From: Punica granatum
Lineage: Eukaryota > Streptophyta > Magnoliopsida > Myrtales > Lythraceae
Length of the DNA stretch: 64,000 nucleotides
Direction: 5' to 3'
Assembly: GCF_007655135.1 (NCBI RefSeq)
Contig: NC_045131.1
Span: 14,058,001 to 14,122,000, forward strand
Shown in pieces: positions 46,323-58,339 of this stretch. Below the pieces are notes generated by a model that did no database searches, had not been told where the DNA came from, and saw only the letters and a program-made list of their open reading frames with translations. The position numbers were made by a program, and so were the translations under genes. Position 1 is the stretch's first letter; the number at the start of each line of letters is the position of its first letter.

Positions 46323-48022
46323 ACTAATCATCGGTCGAGGACTCCTCGTGAATCTCATCCTCATCCTCATCCTCAGTAGACTCCTCATAATGACGACTCC
46401 CTTCTTGCACCGAGAAATATCCTTTTTCTTGGATTGATTTTTCTTGCTCCCCTTACGAAATTTTTTCATCTATGTTGTCACCCTCTCAACCTTCATGGCA
46501 AGTTTAACTGGCAATTTCATCATCATGGATTGTTCATTAGTTGCGGGCTGTGCACTCGGGGCTGTCCCAAGGGGGCCTGCTTCGTGGCAATTCGGGCAAG
46601 GAGGGAGGTCAATGAGCCCATAAGTGTGTCCCTTCTTGTTCTGCCCAACGACCTTTCTCCGTAACTCTACTCTGGATGGATCCATCAACATTGCATACGT
46701 TTCCCGAGTTGTTGTCCGAGTCACATTTTCCTACAAAAAGGATCAATACAGGTCATTACTCATGATGCTATATGAGAAATTCATCAATAGATATAATCAA
46801 TTATTTTTTCATATATTAACTTACATGTGTCTCCTTCGCAAATGGACTAACCCACTCTTTAGTCTCCCTTTTTCTTGTGGTATTTTTCAAACATGGCGGG
46901 CACCGAAGGTATTGAACCCGTGGCCTTCATCTGCAAAGGATTAATGGTTGGATACTTATCATGACTATTTGTATACTAACAAAAGAAAATAACGAAATTG
47001 AGTATTTTAGGAGACTCACTTCTAGATAAGCATGTGTATTGAACGATACACTTCCAACACGGTGGACGGAAGATTCGGCATTGAATTTACGATTGGCCCC
47101 GTTTGTGCCACCTTCTTGAGTGAATGATTCCCCCTTCCACTTGTAGCTCTACCAAATGAGCTTCTCCAAGAAAGTTCACTTTCGACTTATTTTGCTGATA
47201 GTTGCTATACAAATCCCGCATAGTCGGGTGACATACATATGCATGAAAGTCTTCTTCATATATTCCTCATATCGCAGGTTAAAACAAGCACGATATATTA
47301 TTCGAAACAAGCATACCTTCCACTCCCCAAATAAGAACTCCTTCCTCGTGTATGGGACATCCTTATGGAATTTCACTATAGGGTGGCCCGGTTTATAGAA
47401 GTAGTCAATGTAGCTCCTCAAAATGGCCGTAACCGTCTTGGTGCCCTGAACGGAATCAATGAAACTGCAAAAAAATAAAATAAAAAAAATATGTTATTCA
47501 AATTAAGAAAGATAATTGTCATGGCTATGCACTTTTAATCTTCCAACAAGGCAAACATAAGACATACTCGTCTCGACCGTCTGGTATGAGAAAGGGACAC
47601 CCATTGATCCTACAATACTCGGTAGGATAAATGACTGCATCGTCTTTAGCAATATCAAACGGAAAACCACCGGACTCAAGAGGAGGCACATGAGCTAACT
47701 AGGTCCTTCCTATGCATATTCATCAGTGCTAAAAGGGTGTACCTGCAAACAAATTTTCCAATTTACAAATAATCTATCTATAAAAAATATTTATATACGT
47801 AGACAATGAAGTTTTATTTGCCTGTGGTTAACTATGTGAGCCCATTAGAGATCCATAAACATGTGGATTAGGTGATGGACTGTGTGTCATCGAGATGATT
47901 GATGCGGTGAGAAACTGCTCATCCTCGAGAATATGTGCGTCCGACAAGCCATTTCACCATGAGGGAGATGCAGCACTATCGCAGCACTTTGTAGTATTAT
48001 TCGTCCGACGCTTCTCACTCAT
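46323..48022 (-). pseudogene. TNPA-like gene of the CACTA element (Transposase_24 type), broken
   Basis: Minus strand. A first exon-like block opens at an ATG (48022) with MSEKRRTNNTTKCC and continues GLSDAHILEDEQFLTASIISM after an early stop (TGA). Middle blocks are RSYIDYFYKPGHPIVKFHKDV and FLFGEWKVCLFRIIYRACFNLRYEEYMKK (47170-47421), then SFNTHAYLE. The C-terminal part is VTRTTTRETYAMLMDPSRVELRRKVVGQNKKGHTYGL (near 46600-46725), ending in an acidic tail EESTEDEDEDE before the stop at 46323. This order fits the plant Transposase_24 / TNPA-type family that binds CACTA subterminal repeats. Intron positions are uncertain and at least one early stop is present. Confidence 0.65.
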
Positions 48023-48203
48023 CTGCATTAGTAAAACATTTAAATGTTTTGATTAGTGCATAATAAATTGAATAATAAAGTGAATTTTTTTGAGTACTTG
48101 CGAAGGCAACGGGAAAATAAAAAATAATAATTAAATTGCCATCTCCTTCCCCATCCCCATTCTCATCCTCATCCTCATCCTCATCCTTTTCAACTTCGTT
48201 CTG

Positions 48204-48659
48204 CTAATCATGTCCCACATCTTCTAGTCGAATGTACTCCATAGGACTATTTACATCGACCAAGAGGTAAATAGGGTTATCTTCAGTTATTAATTGAACA
48301 TGCGACGGATCTTCATTTTGATTAGCAAGTTTCAGTGACTTTTCAACTTTTACTTTCCCTCTAGGCTTTGTTTTTATAACAACTCGCCTTTGAGATCTAG
48401 TTTTATCTCGGCTAGGGTATGGCACATAATAAACTTGTCTTGCATGATGTGCAAGAATGAACGGATCGTAATCCTGGATCCGACACTTGTGCTTAACCTC
48501 GTTAATCCCAGTCTCAGGATCCATCTTCGTTCGCCTATCAGTAGGATCGAACCAATCACAAAAGAATAGGACTACTATCTTGACTGGTAATCTAGGATAT
48601 TCTAATTCTATCACCTCTTGCAATATGCCGTAATAAGCAAGCCATCCATCCCCCTTCAC
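48204..48659 (-). pseudogene. DUF4216-like C-terminal part of the CACTA transposase
   Basis: An open stretch of 151 codons, MKGDGWLAYYGILQEVIELEYPRL, then CDWFDP, YDPFILAHHARQVYYVPYPSRDK and a Lys-rich segment, ending at a stop after RLEDVGHD. The same frame continues beyond the stop as an acidic EKDEDEDEDEN tail, so the stop may be premature. The GxI-EIxEL-Y-VPVxxFxCDW pattern is that of DUF4216, found at the end of plant TNP2-type proteins. It is not an independent gene. Confidence 0.7.
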
Positions 48660-49530
48660 AATTCATGGTCCTCCTATATTAGTCGAGCCGATTAGTTTGG
48701 AGCTTGTAACCATTAACGAAGTACGCCTGGTATGTCATCACATGTTTCTTGGGACCCCATGCAAGAGCTGGTTTTGTTTCTTTGGTATTTTCATTAATCG
48801 AATTCAATATCTACGGAAGGATAACATTTCGTGAGTTAGGTATAAATAGGCTTGGAAATATGCAACATTCAGTTTCGAGTTTGACTAATTATTATGTACT
48901 TACCACTTTCCCGAACCATTTGACGAACTCATCCTTAGTCTTCTGCCATACTTGATGTTGAGGATTCAAACCAGCAGTGAATATATTACATTATCAAATA
49001 TGATTAAATGGTTAGATTGAACCCGAACTATCATACGGATTGCATGCGGAATATTTTGTCAATATGTATTGTTTAGGAGTGACTTACTCAAGCTATGGCT
49101 TAACTTTGGGGCAATTAAGTAAAAAATCAAGCGCGCGGCATGAAGCTCCACATCATTCAAGTATCTCCAACCACTAGCTCTCGCATGACGTCCGAGTTGA
49201 TTGAAAACCCCAGACAGTGGAGGCGAACTACTTGATGCCCCACCATCATCGCTACGAGGGACTCGGGGTCCTTATAGTGCAGACGTCAAATTTGAAATAA
49301 TATGAGCAAAAATTTATTGTCTCTCGGCTCAAATATGATGCTCGTATTGACCCTTGAACATGAGTTTTTTGCTTAATGCTTCACTTCAGTTTGTGTATAT
49401 ACCTCTCGAATGGATACATCCACTTGAATTGCACAGGGCCTCTGTTTCGTGCTTTATCTATTAAATGTATAGGTAAATGCTGCATACAATCGAAAAACAC
49501 CCCGGAGGGGATGGTTGGGGAAATCCTCTC

Positions 49531-52500
49531 CAACTTACACAAGATGATGGGAATGTTGCGCTCCATCACATCCAAGTCTTTGTGCTTTAAGGTCGTGGAA
49601 CATAAATCTTTGAAAAATTTGCTGAGCCCCGCCAGGGAGTTTCATATGTGATTGGGCATGTCCCTAAATGCAATGGGCAATAATTGTACCATGAAGATGT
49701 GACAATCATGACTCTTCCACCTTTAGAAAGTACATTGATCGATATCAACTTATTTTGCTATATTGGATGAATATCCATCTAGCGTCTCAAGGTCGCTAAC
49801 CCATTCACAAAGCTTGTATTTGTGAGGTTGTGAGAACGTATACTGGGCCTTGGGCATTTGAAGTATTGTGTCTCTTCCTTCCACCAGATCCAGCTCGAGA
49901 CATTTACATATGATTTCCAAGTCCATTTGGGCATTAACAGTGTCTTTTCTCGTACCCTTGATGTCCATGACCGTAGTGAAAGTATTATCGAAACCATTCT
50001 TCTCAATATGCATAATGTCTAAGTTATGCCGGACGAGGTGATAACTCTAGGTATGACAACTTCCAATCATTAGTCTTGACAAACCTTTCTTCTTTTGTCA
50101 CTTTCTTCAAGTTAGATCTAAGCCAGTCGAATATCTATTGACCATCTACTACGGAGGGCGGTTCATCGTTCTTCCCCTGAAGTTCCTTTGGTCCTTCTTG
50201 TATGCATGCTTTTTTGGCAAGAACATTATGTGGCAATCATACCAACTATTCTTATCGCCATGTCTAAGTGTAAATGCTTTGTTGTAACTCATACAATGCG
50301 AGCATGCCAATTTTCCTGCTGTCATCCAACCGAACAACATACCATAAACCGAAAAATCATTTACAGTCTACATTAAAGCAGTCCTCATGTTGAAGCTCTG
50401 CCTTGTCAAAGCATCATAAGTGGTGACCCCAATATGCCATGGCTCCTTCAGTTCATCAATAACTGGTTGTAAGTATACACATCTATCATGTGCTTTGGAT
50501 TATAGTGCCCAGGTATGATACATGTCAGTAACATATACTCCGACGTCATACACAGTTCCAGAGACAAGTTGTTTGGAGCAACAACAGCAGGCGAGCGGGA
50601 GAAAGCCTTCTTTCCTCTTTCGAAATGAACGAACCCATCTGAACATAATCCTAGCCGAACATTATGAGGGTTAGATTGGAAATCGGGGTTTACCTCATCG
50701 AAGTGCTTCCAAGATCTCCCATAGGATGGATGACAAATAGCATTATCAGGACGACAATTCTTGTAGTGCCATCTCATATTACCTGCTGAGATCGGAGACG
50801 CATAAAGCCTTTTTAGTCTCGGGATTAGAGGGAAGTAGTGAAATTTCTTTTTGCCACTACCTAAAACCTCCCTTTAACATCAACTTACACGGAATGATGG
50901 GAATGTTGTGCTCCATCACGTCCAAGTCTTTGTGCTTTAAGGTCGTGGGACATAAATATTTGAAAAATTTGCTGAGCCCCGCCAGGGGGTTTCATATGTG
51001 ATTGGGCAGGTTCGTAAATGCAATAGGCAATAATTGTTCCATGAAGATGTGACAATCATGACTCTTCCACCTTTGGAAAGTACATTGATCAATATGAACT
51101 GACTTTGCTATATTGGATGAATATCCATCTAGAGTCTCGAGGTTGCTGACCCATTCACAAAGCTTGCATTTGTGAGGTTGTGAAAACGTATACTGAGCCT
51201 TGGGCATTTGAAGTATTGTGTCTCTTCCTTCCACCAGATCCAGCTCGAGACATTTACATATGATTTCCATGTCCATTTGGGCATTAACAGTGTCTTTTGT
51301 CATACCCTTGATGTCCATGACCGTAGTGAAAGTATTATCGAAACCATTCTTCTCAATATGCATGACGTCTAAGTTATGTCGGACGAGGTGATAACTTCAG
51401 ATATGACAACTTCCAATCATTAGTCTTGACATACCTTTCCTCTTTTGTTACTTTCTTCAAGTTAGATCTAAGCCAGACGAATATCTGTTGACCATCTACT
51501 ACGGAGGGTGGTTCATTTTTATCTATCGTTATTGCCTTGAAGTTCCTTTTGTCCTTCTTATATGCATGCTTTTTTGGCAAGAACATTATGTGGCAATCAG
51601 ACCAACTATTCTTTCGGTCATGTCTAAGTGTAAATGCTTTGTTGTAACTCATACAATGCGAACATGCCAATTTTCCTGCTGCCATCCAACTGAACAACAT
51701 ACCATAGGCCGGAAAATCATTTATAGTCTACATTAAAGCAGTCCTCATGTTGAAGTTCTACCTTGTCGAAGCATCATAAGTGGTGACCCCAATATGCCAT
51801 GGCTCCTTCAGTTCATCAATAACTGGTTGTAAGTATACATCTATCATATGCTTTGGATTATAGTGCCTGGGTATGATACATGTCTGTAACATATACTCCG
51901 ACGTCATACACAGTTCCAGAGACAAGTTGTATGGAGCAACAACAACAGGCCAGCGCGAGAAAGCCTTCTTCCCTCTTTCGAAATGAACGAACCCATCTGA
52001 ACATAATCCTAGCTGAACATTATGAGGGTTAGATTGGAAATCGGGGTTTACCTCATCGAAGTGCTTCCAAGATCTCCTATCGGATGGATGACACATAGCA
52101 TTATCAGGACGACAGTTCTCATAGTGCCATCTCATATTACCTGCTGAGATTGGAGACGCATAAAGCCTTTTTAGTCTCTGGATTAGAGGTAAGGAGTGAA
52201 ATTTTTTTTTGCCACTACCTAAAACCTGCCTTTAGCATCAACTTACACAAGATGATGGGAATGTTGCGCTCCATCATGTCCAAGTCTTTGTGCTTTAAGG
52301 TTGTGGAACATAAATCTTTGAAAAATTTGTTGAGCCCCGCCAGGGGGTTTCATATATGATTGGGCATGTCCCTTAATGCAATAGGCAATAATTGTTCCAT
52401 GAAGATATAACAAAATCATGACTCTTCCACCTTTGGAAAGTACATTGATCGATATCAACTGATTTTGCTATATTGGATGAATATCCATCTAGAGTCTCGA

Positions 52501-53598
52501 GGTTGCTGACCCATTCGCAAAACTTGCATTTGTGAGGTTGTGAGAACGTATACTAGGCCTTGGGCATTTGAAGTATTTTGTCTCTTCCTTCCACCAGATC
52601 CAGCTCGAGACATTTACATATGATTTCCAAGTCCATTTGGGCATTAACAGTGTCTTTTGTCATACCCTTGATGTCCATGACCGTAGTGAAAGTACCATCG
52701 AAACCATTCATTCTGAATATGCATGACGTCTACGTTATGCCGGACGAGGTGATAACTCCAGGTATGACAACTTCCAATCAGTAGTCTTGACAAACCTTTC
52801 TTCTTTTGTCACTTTCTTCAAGTTAGATCTAAGCCAGTCGAATATCTATTGACCATCTACTACAGAGGGCGATTCATCTTTATCTATCGTTCTTCCCCTG
52901 AAGTTCCTTTTGTCCTTCTTGTATGCATGCTTTTTTGGCAAGAACATTATGTGACAATCAGACCAACTATTCTTATGGCCATGTCTAAGTGTAAATGCTT
53001 TGTTGTAACTAATACAATTCGAACATGCCAATTTTCCTGCTGTCATCCGACCGAACAACATACCATAAGTCGGAAAATCATTTATAGTCTACATTAAAGC
53101 AGTCCTCATGTTGAAGCTCTACCTTATCGAAGCATCATAAGTGGTGACCCCAATATGCCATGGCTCCTCCAGTTCATCAATAACTGGTTGTAAGTAACAT
53201 CTATCATATGCTTTGGATTATAGTGCCCAGGTATGATACATGTCAGTAACACATACTCCGACGTCATACACAGTTCCAGAGACAAGTTGTATGGAGCAAC
53301 AACAATAGGCGAGCGAGAGAAAGCCATCTTCCCTCTTTTGAAATGAACGACCCCATCTGAACATAATCCTAGCTGAACATTATGAGGGTCAAATTGGAAA
53401 TCGGGGTTTACCTCGTCGAAGTGCTTCCAAGTTCTCCCATCGGATGGATGTCACATAACTTTATCATGACGACAATTCTCGTAGTGCCATCTCATATTAC
53501 TTGCTGATATCGGAAACACATAAAGCATTTTTAGTCTCGGGATTAGAGGTAAGTAGTGAATTTTTTTTGCCACTACCTAAAACCCTGTCTTTAGCATC
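49531..53598 (-). repeat. Tandem triplication of about 1.35 kb inside the transposase
   Basis: Three head-to-tail copies start at the same phrase 'caacttacac' at 49531, 50881 and 52239 (units of 1350, 1358 and 1360 bp). Each ends in 'cactacctaaaacc..ctttarcatca'. Outer junctions (ctctcc|aactt at left, agcatca|aaacaac at right) differ from the two internal ones, where the repeat end meets the repeat start at a shared 'caa'. Each unit spans from the SGKK-FHY-PLIPRL region through Transposase_21 into DUF4218. The copies differ by scattered substitutions and small indels, for example around 50473, 51838 and 53196 in the IDVY region. Confidence 0.93.
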
Positions 53599-55129
53599 AA
53601 AACAACATTTGTACCTCTTGGAACCACATAATTTGCACCTAATACAATCAGAGTAGCCCTGCTCAATCCAAGAGATGATACTAACTTCTCCACCTCATAA
53701 TAGTTCTTAAGAATCACGTAGTTCATCGGAACAAGACCGTGTATTAATGGGCCAGAAGTTCATTGATCACACCTTGGAGGCAATTGTAATAACTTTTGAT
53801 GCTCAATAATCTAGTGGCGATACTCAATGAGAGTATTGGCCCTAACCCCACCATATCGGGTGATTATAATGCTCCAAAAATTAGTAAAACTTTTGGGACT
53901 CTGAATTAGGCTCATCCACAATAGACATCGGAGATCCTAAATGCATTTCGTACCCATAATCCTGCCTCACGCATCATAGACCATGTCCAAGTATCTATCA
54001 AATGTATTCTCATAAGAGCTAAAAGTTGCATAATGATCAACTTCCCCATGATTAGTCTAAATCCAATTGTTAGGCCTAAAACAGTCCCAATACAAATGTT
54101 CTTGAGCCTTAACGAGTGGTAAATGACGCCCTTTCTTCCACCACTTTACGCATGGACATTGAATTTTTCCCCTACGCAATTCTTTAATTGGGAAGTGTGC
54201 TTCAAAATTCTTTCACCCATCGACAAACACTTTCCTAATACCTCCATGTTTCAAATTATTTCTATTATACATCCATTATCGATATGGAGGGATATTAATC
54301 TAAACATATTGATTAAAAAATATAAATAGTTGAAAACATATCCATTAATCAATCAATCACATAGGCATAAATAATCACATATTCAAATCTCCTTGTTACG
54401 ACCCAGTAAACAATACAAACAAAAACCAATAACCTATAATGGGAATGCTCAACCACTTCCCCAAATCCTGCCCTCCTTCTTCACATTTCTAAAATGGCAA
54501 CTAACCTATGGTCATGTACAATCAAACTAACTAAACATTAAAGTTTCAATTAAAACTACATATTAATTATATATAAATGTAATATTCAAATTTTATACAT
54601 AGCAGATCTCCAACAAGTGTAAGGGGAACTCTGGACAATCCACAAACCTATACAACACAAAACATTATAATTTGGCAATTTCACACATTGGCATATATAT
54701 TCATACTAATTAAATTCTAATTTTCACCGAATAACTTTTCATTTTCATCAAATTAATTTAGCAATTAAATTAATTATTTCTAATTTTCATCATAGGTTAT
54801 AATTATATATTTCTTAAATTAATCAATTATATGATAAATTTTCATCGAATTTTTAATTAAATTATTCTAATACAAAATTAACTCATTAATTTTCATCAAT
54901 TACAATATTCTAATTACAATATAATTTCTTATGAAAGAATTTTTTTCATCAAATAAATTATAATTAGATTCTAATTTCTATCACACATTCTAATTATAAT
55001 ATTTGTTTATGTGGTTAATCCATTAATTAATTTTTGCAAAATTTTAAATTTAGCAAAATATTTAAAAATTAGTATTTTATCTTATAAATTCAAAAAAAAC
55101 AAAATCTTTAGTAATAAAAATAGTTTATT

Positions 55130-55510
55130 ACAAAGTCGGATGCACGGAGCCGGGGGGATGGGAGGAAATGCCAATCTGTGGCGGAAGGCGCAAGCTGAAT
55201 GTAGGGGCCGTGGGGTGAGCGGGAGGAAGGCACAGACATGGGCCAGAGCTACCGGCGCAAGCGGCGAAGCTAGCGAAGCTCGGCCAACACTCGGGACGGC
55301 GCAGAAGCTCTCGGCGCTGCCTCTAGGAGAAGCTGCTGCGGCGGCTCTGTACTGTGGCGGGCCGGGACAAGGGGATGCTGGGCGCCGCGGTATGACTGAG
55401 TTGCTTGGACAACGAGAGCGGGGGGTCGACGACGACGGCACGGAGCTGCAGGATCCGTTGGCCAAGCGCGCCGCTTCTTGTCGACGAACTCGAACAGGCC
55501 GAACGAGTCT
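55130..55510. other. GC-rich island near the CACTA 5' end
   Basis: About 370 bp of CpG-dense DNA in an AT-rich surrounding, ending in a (GA)n tract (55511-55538). Open frames exist on both strands (200 aa + and 127 aa -), but composition (Ala, Gly, Arg, Pro) explains them and no domain is visible. By position, between the 5' subterminal repeats and the transposase, it could be the equivalent of the GC-rich first-exon control region known in maize Spm. It could also be captured host DNA. Confidence 0.45.
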
Positions 55511-55538
55511 TCAGAGAGAGAGAGAGAGAGAGAGAGAG
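55511..55538. repeat. (GA)n microsatellite
   Basis: About 13 GA units between the GC-rich island and a MITE copy. Confidence 0.9.
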
Positions 55539-55696
55539 TCCGTTTGGGAACGGAGTTTTCATGATTTTGATTTTAACTCTATCCACTACACAACAAAAAC
55601 ACACGTTTCCTAAGTCAAATTTATAATACAATCTCATTTGTCCTTTTCCAAAATCAAAATCAAAATCAAAATCAAACTCTGTTTCCAAACGCACCC
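55538..55696. mobile_element. Tourist-like MITE, copy 2 (inverted), inside the CACTA element
   Basis: Inverted ends: left 'tccgtttgggaacggagttt', right complementary 'aaactctgtttccaaacgca'. The interior (aaacacacgtttcc, aagtcaaatttataat, ctcatttgtcc) is the reverse complement of the copy at 5973-6143. The better-kept termini GGGTGCGTTTGG suggest a younger insertion than copy 1. TSD not certain: 'taa' follows the right end, but the left is microsatellite. Confidence 0.75.
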
Positions 55697-55784
55697 TAAA
55701 GCTGTCTGCATGCAGCAGACAACATTCAACCAGACGGTCAACGGTCAAATTATTTTTGACCGCCGACCGCCCTTTTTTTTAAAC

Positions 55785-55885
55785 TCCGTCTTTCCGACGG
55801 AATGGGGCGTCGGAAAGTTCCAGCGGGTGCCCCCATCAAAAATTCCGACGGATATTTTCCGGCGGGCGTGTTGCGTCGGAAAGGG
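55785..55885. repeat. Subterminal repeats at the CACTA 5' end
   Basis: TTTCCGACGGAA, GCGTCGGAAAG, ATTCCGACGGAT and TTCCGGCGGG words match the array at 45765-46080. They mark the other end of the same element. The distance to the putative right terminus (56678) suggests later insertions or duplications in between: 55915-56030 and 56100-56225 are two copies of the same sequence ('atgaaatgaatgttna', 'taccatgataaatgaataagttgg'). Confidence 0.7.
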
Positions 55886-55909
55886 GGCCGATTCTAGCCG
55901 TGTATTCAA

Positions 55910-56225
55910 ATTTATGAAATGAATGTTCAGTTTATTAATTTTTATTTACCATGATAAATGAATAAGTTGGGATTAGACCTAATCATATCATTTGAAGTTA
56001 TCAAGTTATTTACAAACTTTGTAACTCTTGCACTTTAAAAAAAATAGAATGAAAATTATTCATTGTTATTGAAATTATTCATTTTTAATCAACAACATTA
56101 TTTAAATTTATGAAATGAATGTTGAATCTATTAATTGTTGTTTACCATGATAAATGAATAAGTTGGATTAGACCTAATCATATCATTTGAAGGCCATCAA
56201 GTTATTAACAACTTGTAACTCTTGT
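55910..56225. repeat. Two direct copies of about 120 bp
   Basis: 'tttatgaaatgaatgtt', 'accatgataaatgaataag' and 'gacctaatcatatcatttgaa' occur in the same order at 55910-56000 and 56106-56196, with a few differences. Non-coding, in the 5' part of the CACTA element. Confidence 0.75.
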
Positions 56226-56678
56226 ATTTTCAGCAGAAAATAGTTTGTAGGGAAAACTCTTGTCGGAAATATTTTTTGACCACCCAATTCATTCACTTGC
56301 AAGGATAATCTAAAGTTGCCAGTCTATTAAACCCAACGTTTTTCCATGGCACGAAGTTGCACTTTATATCATTTATTGTAACTTTTATGATAATTTTTAA
56401 CTTTAAATAAATATTTATTATTAATTTATTTTAAGTAAATTTCTAGATAAAATTTTTACTCGAAAACTTTTTTAGACAATATTATCTTAAAGTTTTTCTA
56501 TGGAGTTTTTTCAAATTTTTCTTTTTACTTTTAAGTTCCCAATGAAATTTCTGTCCAAAAATTTCAAACACATTCTCCTCAAAAACCTTTGTTCATATCT
56601 CCAACGAAATTTACCTTGAAAGTCTGTTGAAATTTCTAGAGAAACTTCCTGTCGAAAATATCAAGATTTCTTGTGGCA

Positions 56679-58180
56679 AAAAGTTATAAAAACAAATGCT
56701 AAGTTGTTGAATGCAATATTCCCAAGAAAACTTTTAATGATCCTAAAACAAAATTGAGTAGTGAGAATATATTGGTACAGTTAGCAATGATCCAACCATA
56801 AAATTATTAGGTTGTTGTTAGGAGGAGAGTTAATTATTTTGTTATCGGAGAGACACTAATTCAAAAAGTTACTCTATACATGTAGAACATGCACAATCAA
56901 CAATTATGAAAAAAGAGAAAAAGTTTTGTATGCAAAATTAGTTCGAGGCACTCTATGGAAGGCGTTGATTTCAAAGTACCATTATATCGGTACAATAGCG
57001 TGATGATGTGTCACTCCTAAGATACAACGAACAACTCGAGAACTTCTAATGTGCACTCAAATAGAAATTCCGAAAAACTCGAAAATGTCTTGACTACTTT
57101 TGAAAAATTTTAGAACAAAAATGAGGCTTTGGATCTTGGAATATATCATAAGGACTTTGGGAGATAGGAGAGAGAATTATTGGAAGACAACAAAAATTTT
57201 TGAATATTTTCAAAATGAGATAAAATGAATATTTATATTAGTGAAACATAATCATTGTGTCTTTTCAATAAATAGACACGTTCAATTACAAAATGAATGA
57301 GTACATTCTTACAACTAAAGTACACGAGTTTCTATAATTAAGGAGACTTATTTCCAATAATCGAAAAGTCATGTCTTTGCACAAATAACTTCTCATAGAC
57401 ACTTAATTTTTTAAAAAAATAATAAATATAAAATAAAATAAATAAAAAACTCGAATGGTGAATTTAGAATTATAAAATGTGGAGAAACACTGGTGAGTTT
57501 CATGAAATAAAAATATACTGTTGAGTTAGGGAGAGTCCTAAGAGATATAATTATAAAGAGATACAACTTAGAGATGTATTTTGGTAATAATAATTAAGGT
57601 GCAAAAACAATTAAATTTTGTCCAAATACATTGAAAGGGCAAAATAGACATTTTAAATATGTCCATGTACATTGAAGGACAAAATTAGAATTCTTAAAAA
57701 TCGAGAAACGTTTTTATGAGCTTCAAATTTTTATATATGTTATATATATATATATATATATATAGATTATAGATCATAGATTAATTAATTAGGAAGAATA
57801 ATATGCGTGCGTGGGGTATCAAGCCCATACTCTGATATTACTTGATCTAAAGATTAGTCTTATTACATATGACACTGTTTATTAATGTATTCTCTTAAAA
57901 TGGCCGTCACCCGTCAATATTAACTAAGTCTGAGTCGCTCAAGTATGAAAGAGGCATGCATGGCTTATAAATCTAGTGATTTTTTTTTATTTATAAAAAT
58001 ACTCATTGATAGATATTCTTGCACTATTTAATGGTGTGGAAGCAGAGTTGTGCACCATGAGAAATACTTGATAGAATCACGCGAGACTTTCCCATGGCCC
58101 AATTAATATTCTCGAAATCCAATCTGCCGCGTATTCAACGGCCACAATTGAACATCATAATAGAATTGAAAATATATACA
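56679..58180. other. AT-rich intergenic with (TA)n
   Basis: No gene is supported. A (TA)12 tract lies at 57741-57764. The dispersed repeat shared with 43090-43280 lies at 57600-57740. Confidence 0.45.
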
Positions 58181-58184
58181 ACGA

Positions 58185-58335
58185 AATGTTAGTTGAATGA
58201 TAAGCAGTTCAAATTTCTTGTAAGAAGGAAAATATAAGTTCGAACATTGAAAACGCACTTATTGGGAAAAGGAATAATCTTCTGGAATTGCGAGAGCAAC
58301 GTCTCCCACAATTTTTTCAAAAAAAAAACAAAGGT
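58185..58335 (+). mobile_element. Probable tRNA-derived SINE
   Basis: An A-box-like 'gttagttgaatgataagc' (58189-58206) and a B-box-like 'ataagttcgaacattg' (58234-58249) stand at the expected spacing. A body ('acgtctcccacaatttttt') and an A-run (58320-58330) follow. This is the layout of a plant SINE of about 140 bp. No convincing TSD was found. Confidence 0.45.
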
Positions 58336-58339
58336 ATAA

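Larger units (their letters stand above)
48204..54120 (-). pseudogene. TNP2-like CACTA transposase (TNPD), broken and internally triplicated
   Basis: Minus strand, N-terminus at high coordinates: HGEVDHYATFSSYENTFDRYLDMVYDA (near 53960-54060), then KNYYEVEKLVSSLGLSRAGLL and a Cys pair (CRCKLCGSKRYKC). The Transposase_21 core follows (MRWHYENCRPDNA, SWKHFDEVNPDF, NVQLGLCSDGF, IDVYLQPVIDELKEPW, TINDFPAYG). Next comes a DUF4218-like block (SDLETLDGYSSNIAK, WKSHDCHIF, LPIAF, VFFDCMQHLPIHLIDKARNRGPVQFKWMYPFERYIHKLK, 49380-49570), then a DUF4216-like end (48659-48204, EYPRLPVKIVVLFFCDWFDP). These are the domains of CACTA transposases. The central 1.35 kb is present three times. Stop codons and frameshifts, including one stop shared by all three copies, abolish function. 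Confidence 0.88.
45725..56678 (-). mobile_element. CACTA (En/Spm) transposon, inactive, about 11 kb
   Basis: Defined by minus-strand TNPA-like and TNP2-like transposase pseudogenes between two zones of subterminal repeats. The left terminus 'cactgctagaa' (45725) is close to the CACTACAAGAA consensus. At the right, 'atttcttgtgg' near 56666-56676 resembles the complementary end TTTCTTGTAGTG, but decayed. Subterminal repeats of TTCCGACGG/CCGTCGGAA type lie at 45765-46080 and 55785-55885. No matching 3-bp TSD could be confirmed, so the right boundary is approximate. Since the genes run on the minus strand, the element's 5' end is at the right. Stops and frameshifts throughout the transposase show it is dead. 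Confidence 0.8.

Noticed and set aside
48749..48955. Plus-strand ORFs within 46-53 kb
   Set aside because: All coding signal in this interval lies on the minus strand (CACTA transposase); plus-strand frames are shadows.
55011..55613. 200-aa plus-strand ORF with high Ala/Gly/Arg content
   Set aside because: It spans the GC-rich island and ends in a (GA)n-encoded Arg-Glu run. Open frames exist on both strands there, so composition explains it.
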